From positions 1-13,773 of the forward strand of contig JAYEII010000026.1 in assembly GCA_034660015.1 (NCBI GenBank): 13,773 nucleotides of DNA, read 5' to 3'. The stretch comes from QEXZ01 sp034660015 (GTDB lineage: Archaea > Halobacteriota > Syntropharchaeia > Alkanophagales > Methanospirareceae). Made by a program: the position numbers and the translations under genes. Below are positions 13,744 through 13,773 of this stretch, in pieces; within the stretch, counting starts at the first letter, position 1; each line of letters opens with the position of its first letter. Below the pieces are notes generated by a model. That model searched no databases and had not been told where the DNA came from. It saw only the letters and a program-made list of their open reading frames with translations.

Positions 13744-13772
13744 ACATTAATGTTAAAAAAATCGCTTTATAA
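13744..13772 (+). promoter_or_regulatory. Probable promoter of the next gene at the right edge, with a 10-bp palindrome
   Basis: CTTTATAA (13765-13772) is a good TATA box at the very end of the window, predicting a start about 25 nt beyond the edge. The perfect palindrome ACATTAATGT (13744-13753) sits 11 nt upstream of it, and AATGTTA occurs twice nearby (13737-13743, 13750-13756). The rest of 13570-13773 holds the hairpin above and no convincing gene. Confidence 0.4.
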
Positions 13773-13773
13773 G

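Noticed and set aside
1..13773. CRISPR arrays, tRNA or rRNA genes, complete insertion sequences
   Set aside because: No regularly spaced repeats, tRNA cloverleaf, rRNA-like stretch or transposase frame was found.

Overview
The window looks like a contig from an uncultured euryarchaeon, probably a methanogen or anaerobic methanotroph relative. The evidence is an archaeal-type TrpRS, cofD for coenzyme F420, mevalonate kinase plus a UbiD-type decarboxylase as in the archaeal modified mevalonate route, a presenilin-like intramembrane protease, an Lhr-type helicase, and start codons about 20-30 nt downstream of archaeal TATA boxes with no clear Shine-Dalgarno sequences. ANME-1/Methanophagales would fit, but that is a guess. 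A run of 100 Ns flanked by an exact 127-bp repeat points to a short-read metagenome assembly.

Layout: (1) 1-1179, minus strand, the N-terminal part of an Lhr-family helicase running off the left edge. (2) 1256-2986, plus, purS then trpS. (3) 3090-3701, plus, a HAD phosphatase behind a promoter that recurs almost unchanged before thiC. (4) 3745-4095, minus, a dead type II toxin-antitoxin pair: the antitoxin has an in-frame amber codon and the ParE-like toxin has lost its middle. (5) 4217-7532, plus, a compact operon of mevalonate kinase, a GT4 glycosyltransferase and cofD; the glycosyltransferase only appears broken because of the scaffold gap. (6) 7598-9333, plus, a two-gene unit with its own promoter and lower GC than its surroundings: an ABC/OLD-like ATPase overlapping by 4 nt a small protein with TOPRIM-like acidic motifs, a candidate defence or genome-maintenance cassette. 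(7) 9383-10309, plus, a presenilin homologue convergent with a small membrane-anchored extracytoplasmic protein (10359-10862, minus). (8) 10927-13569, plus, a UbiD-family decarboxylase and thiC, then a strong hairpin and the promoter of a gene beyond the right edge.

Functionally this is mostly biosynthesis: purine (purS), isoprenoid lipid (mvk, and probably the UbiD enzyme as anhydromevalonate-phosphate decarboxylase), F420 (cofD), thiamine pyrimidine (thiC) and tRNA charging (trpS). The most interesting items are the ATPase/TOPRIM-like pair, the promoter element shared by the HAD gene and thiC, the decayed toxin-antitoxin module, and the k-mer-sized assembly duplication.
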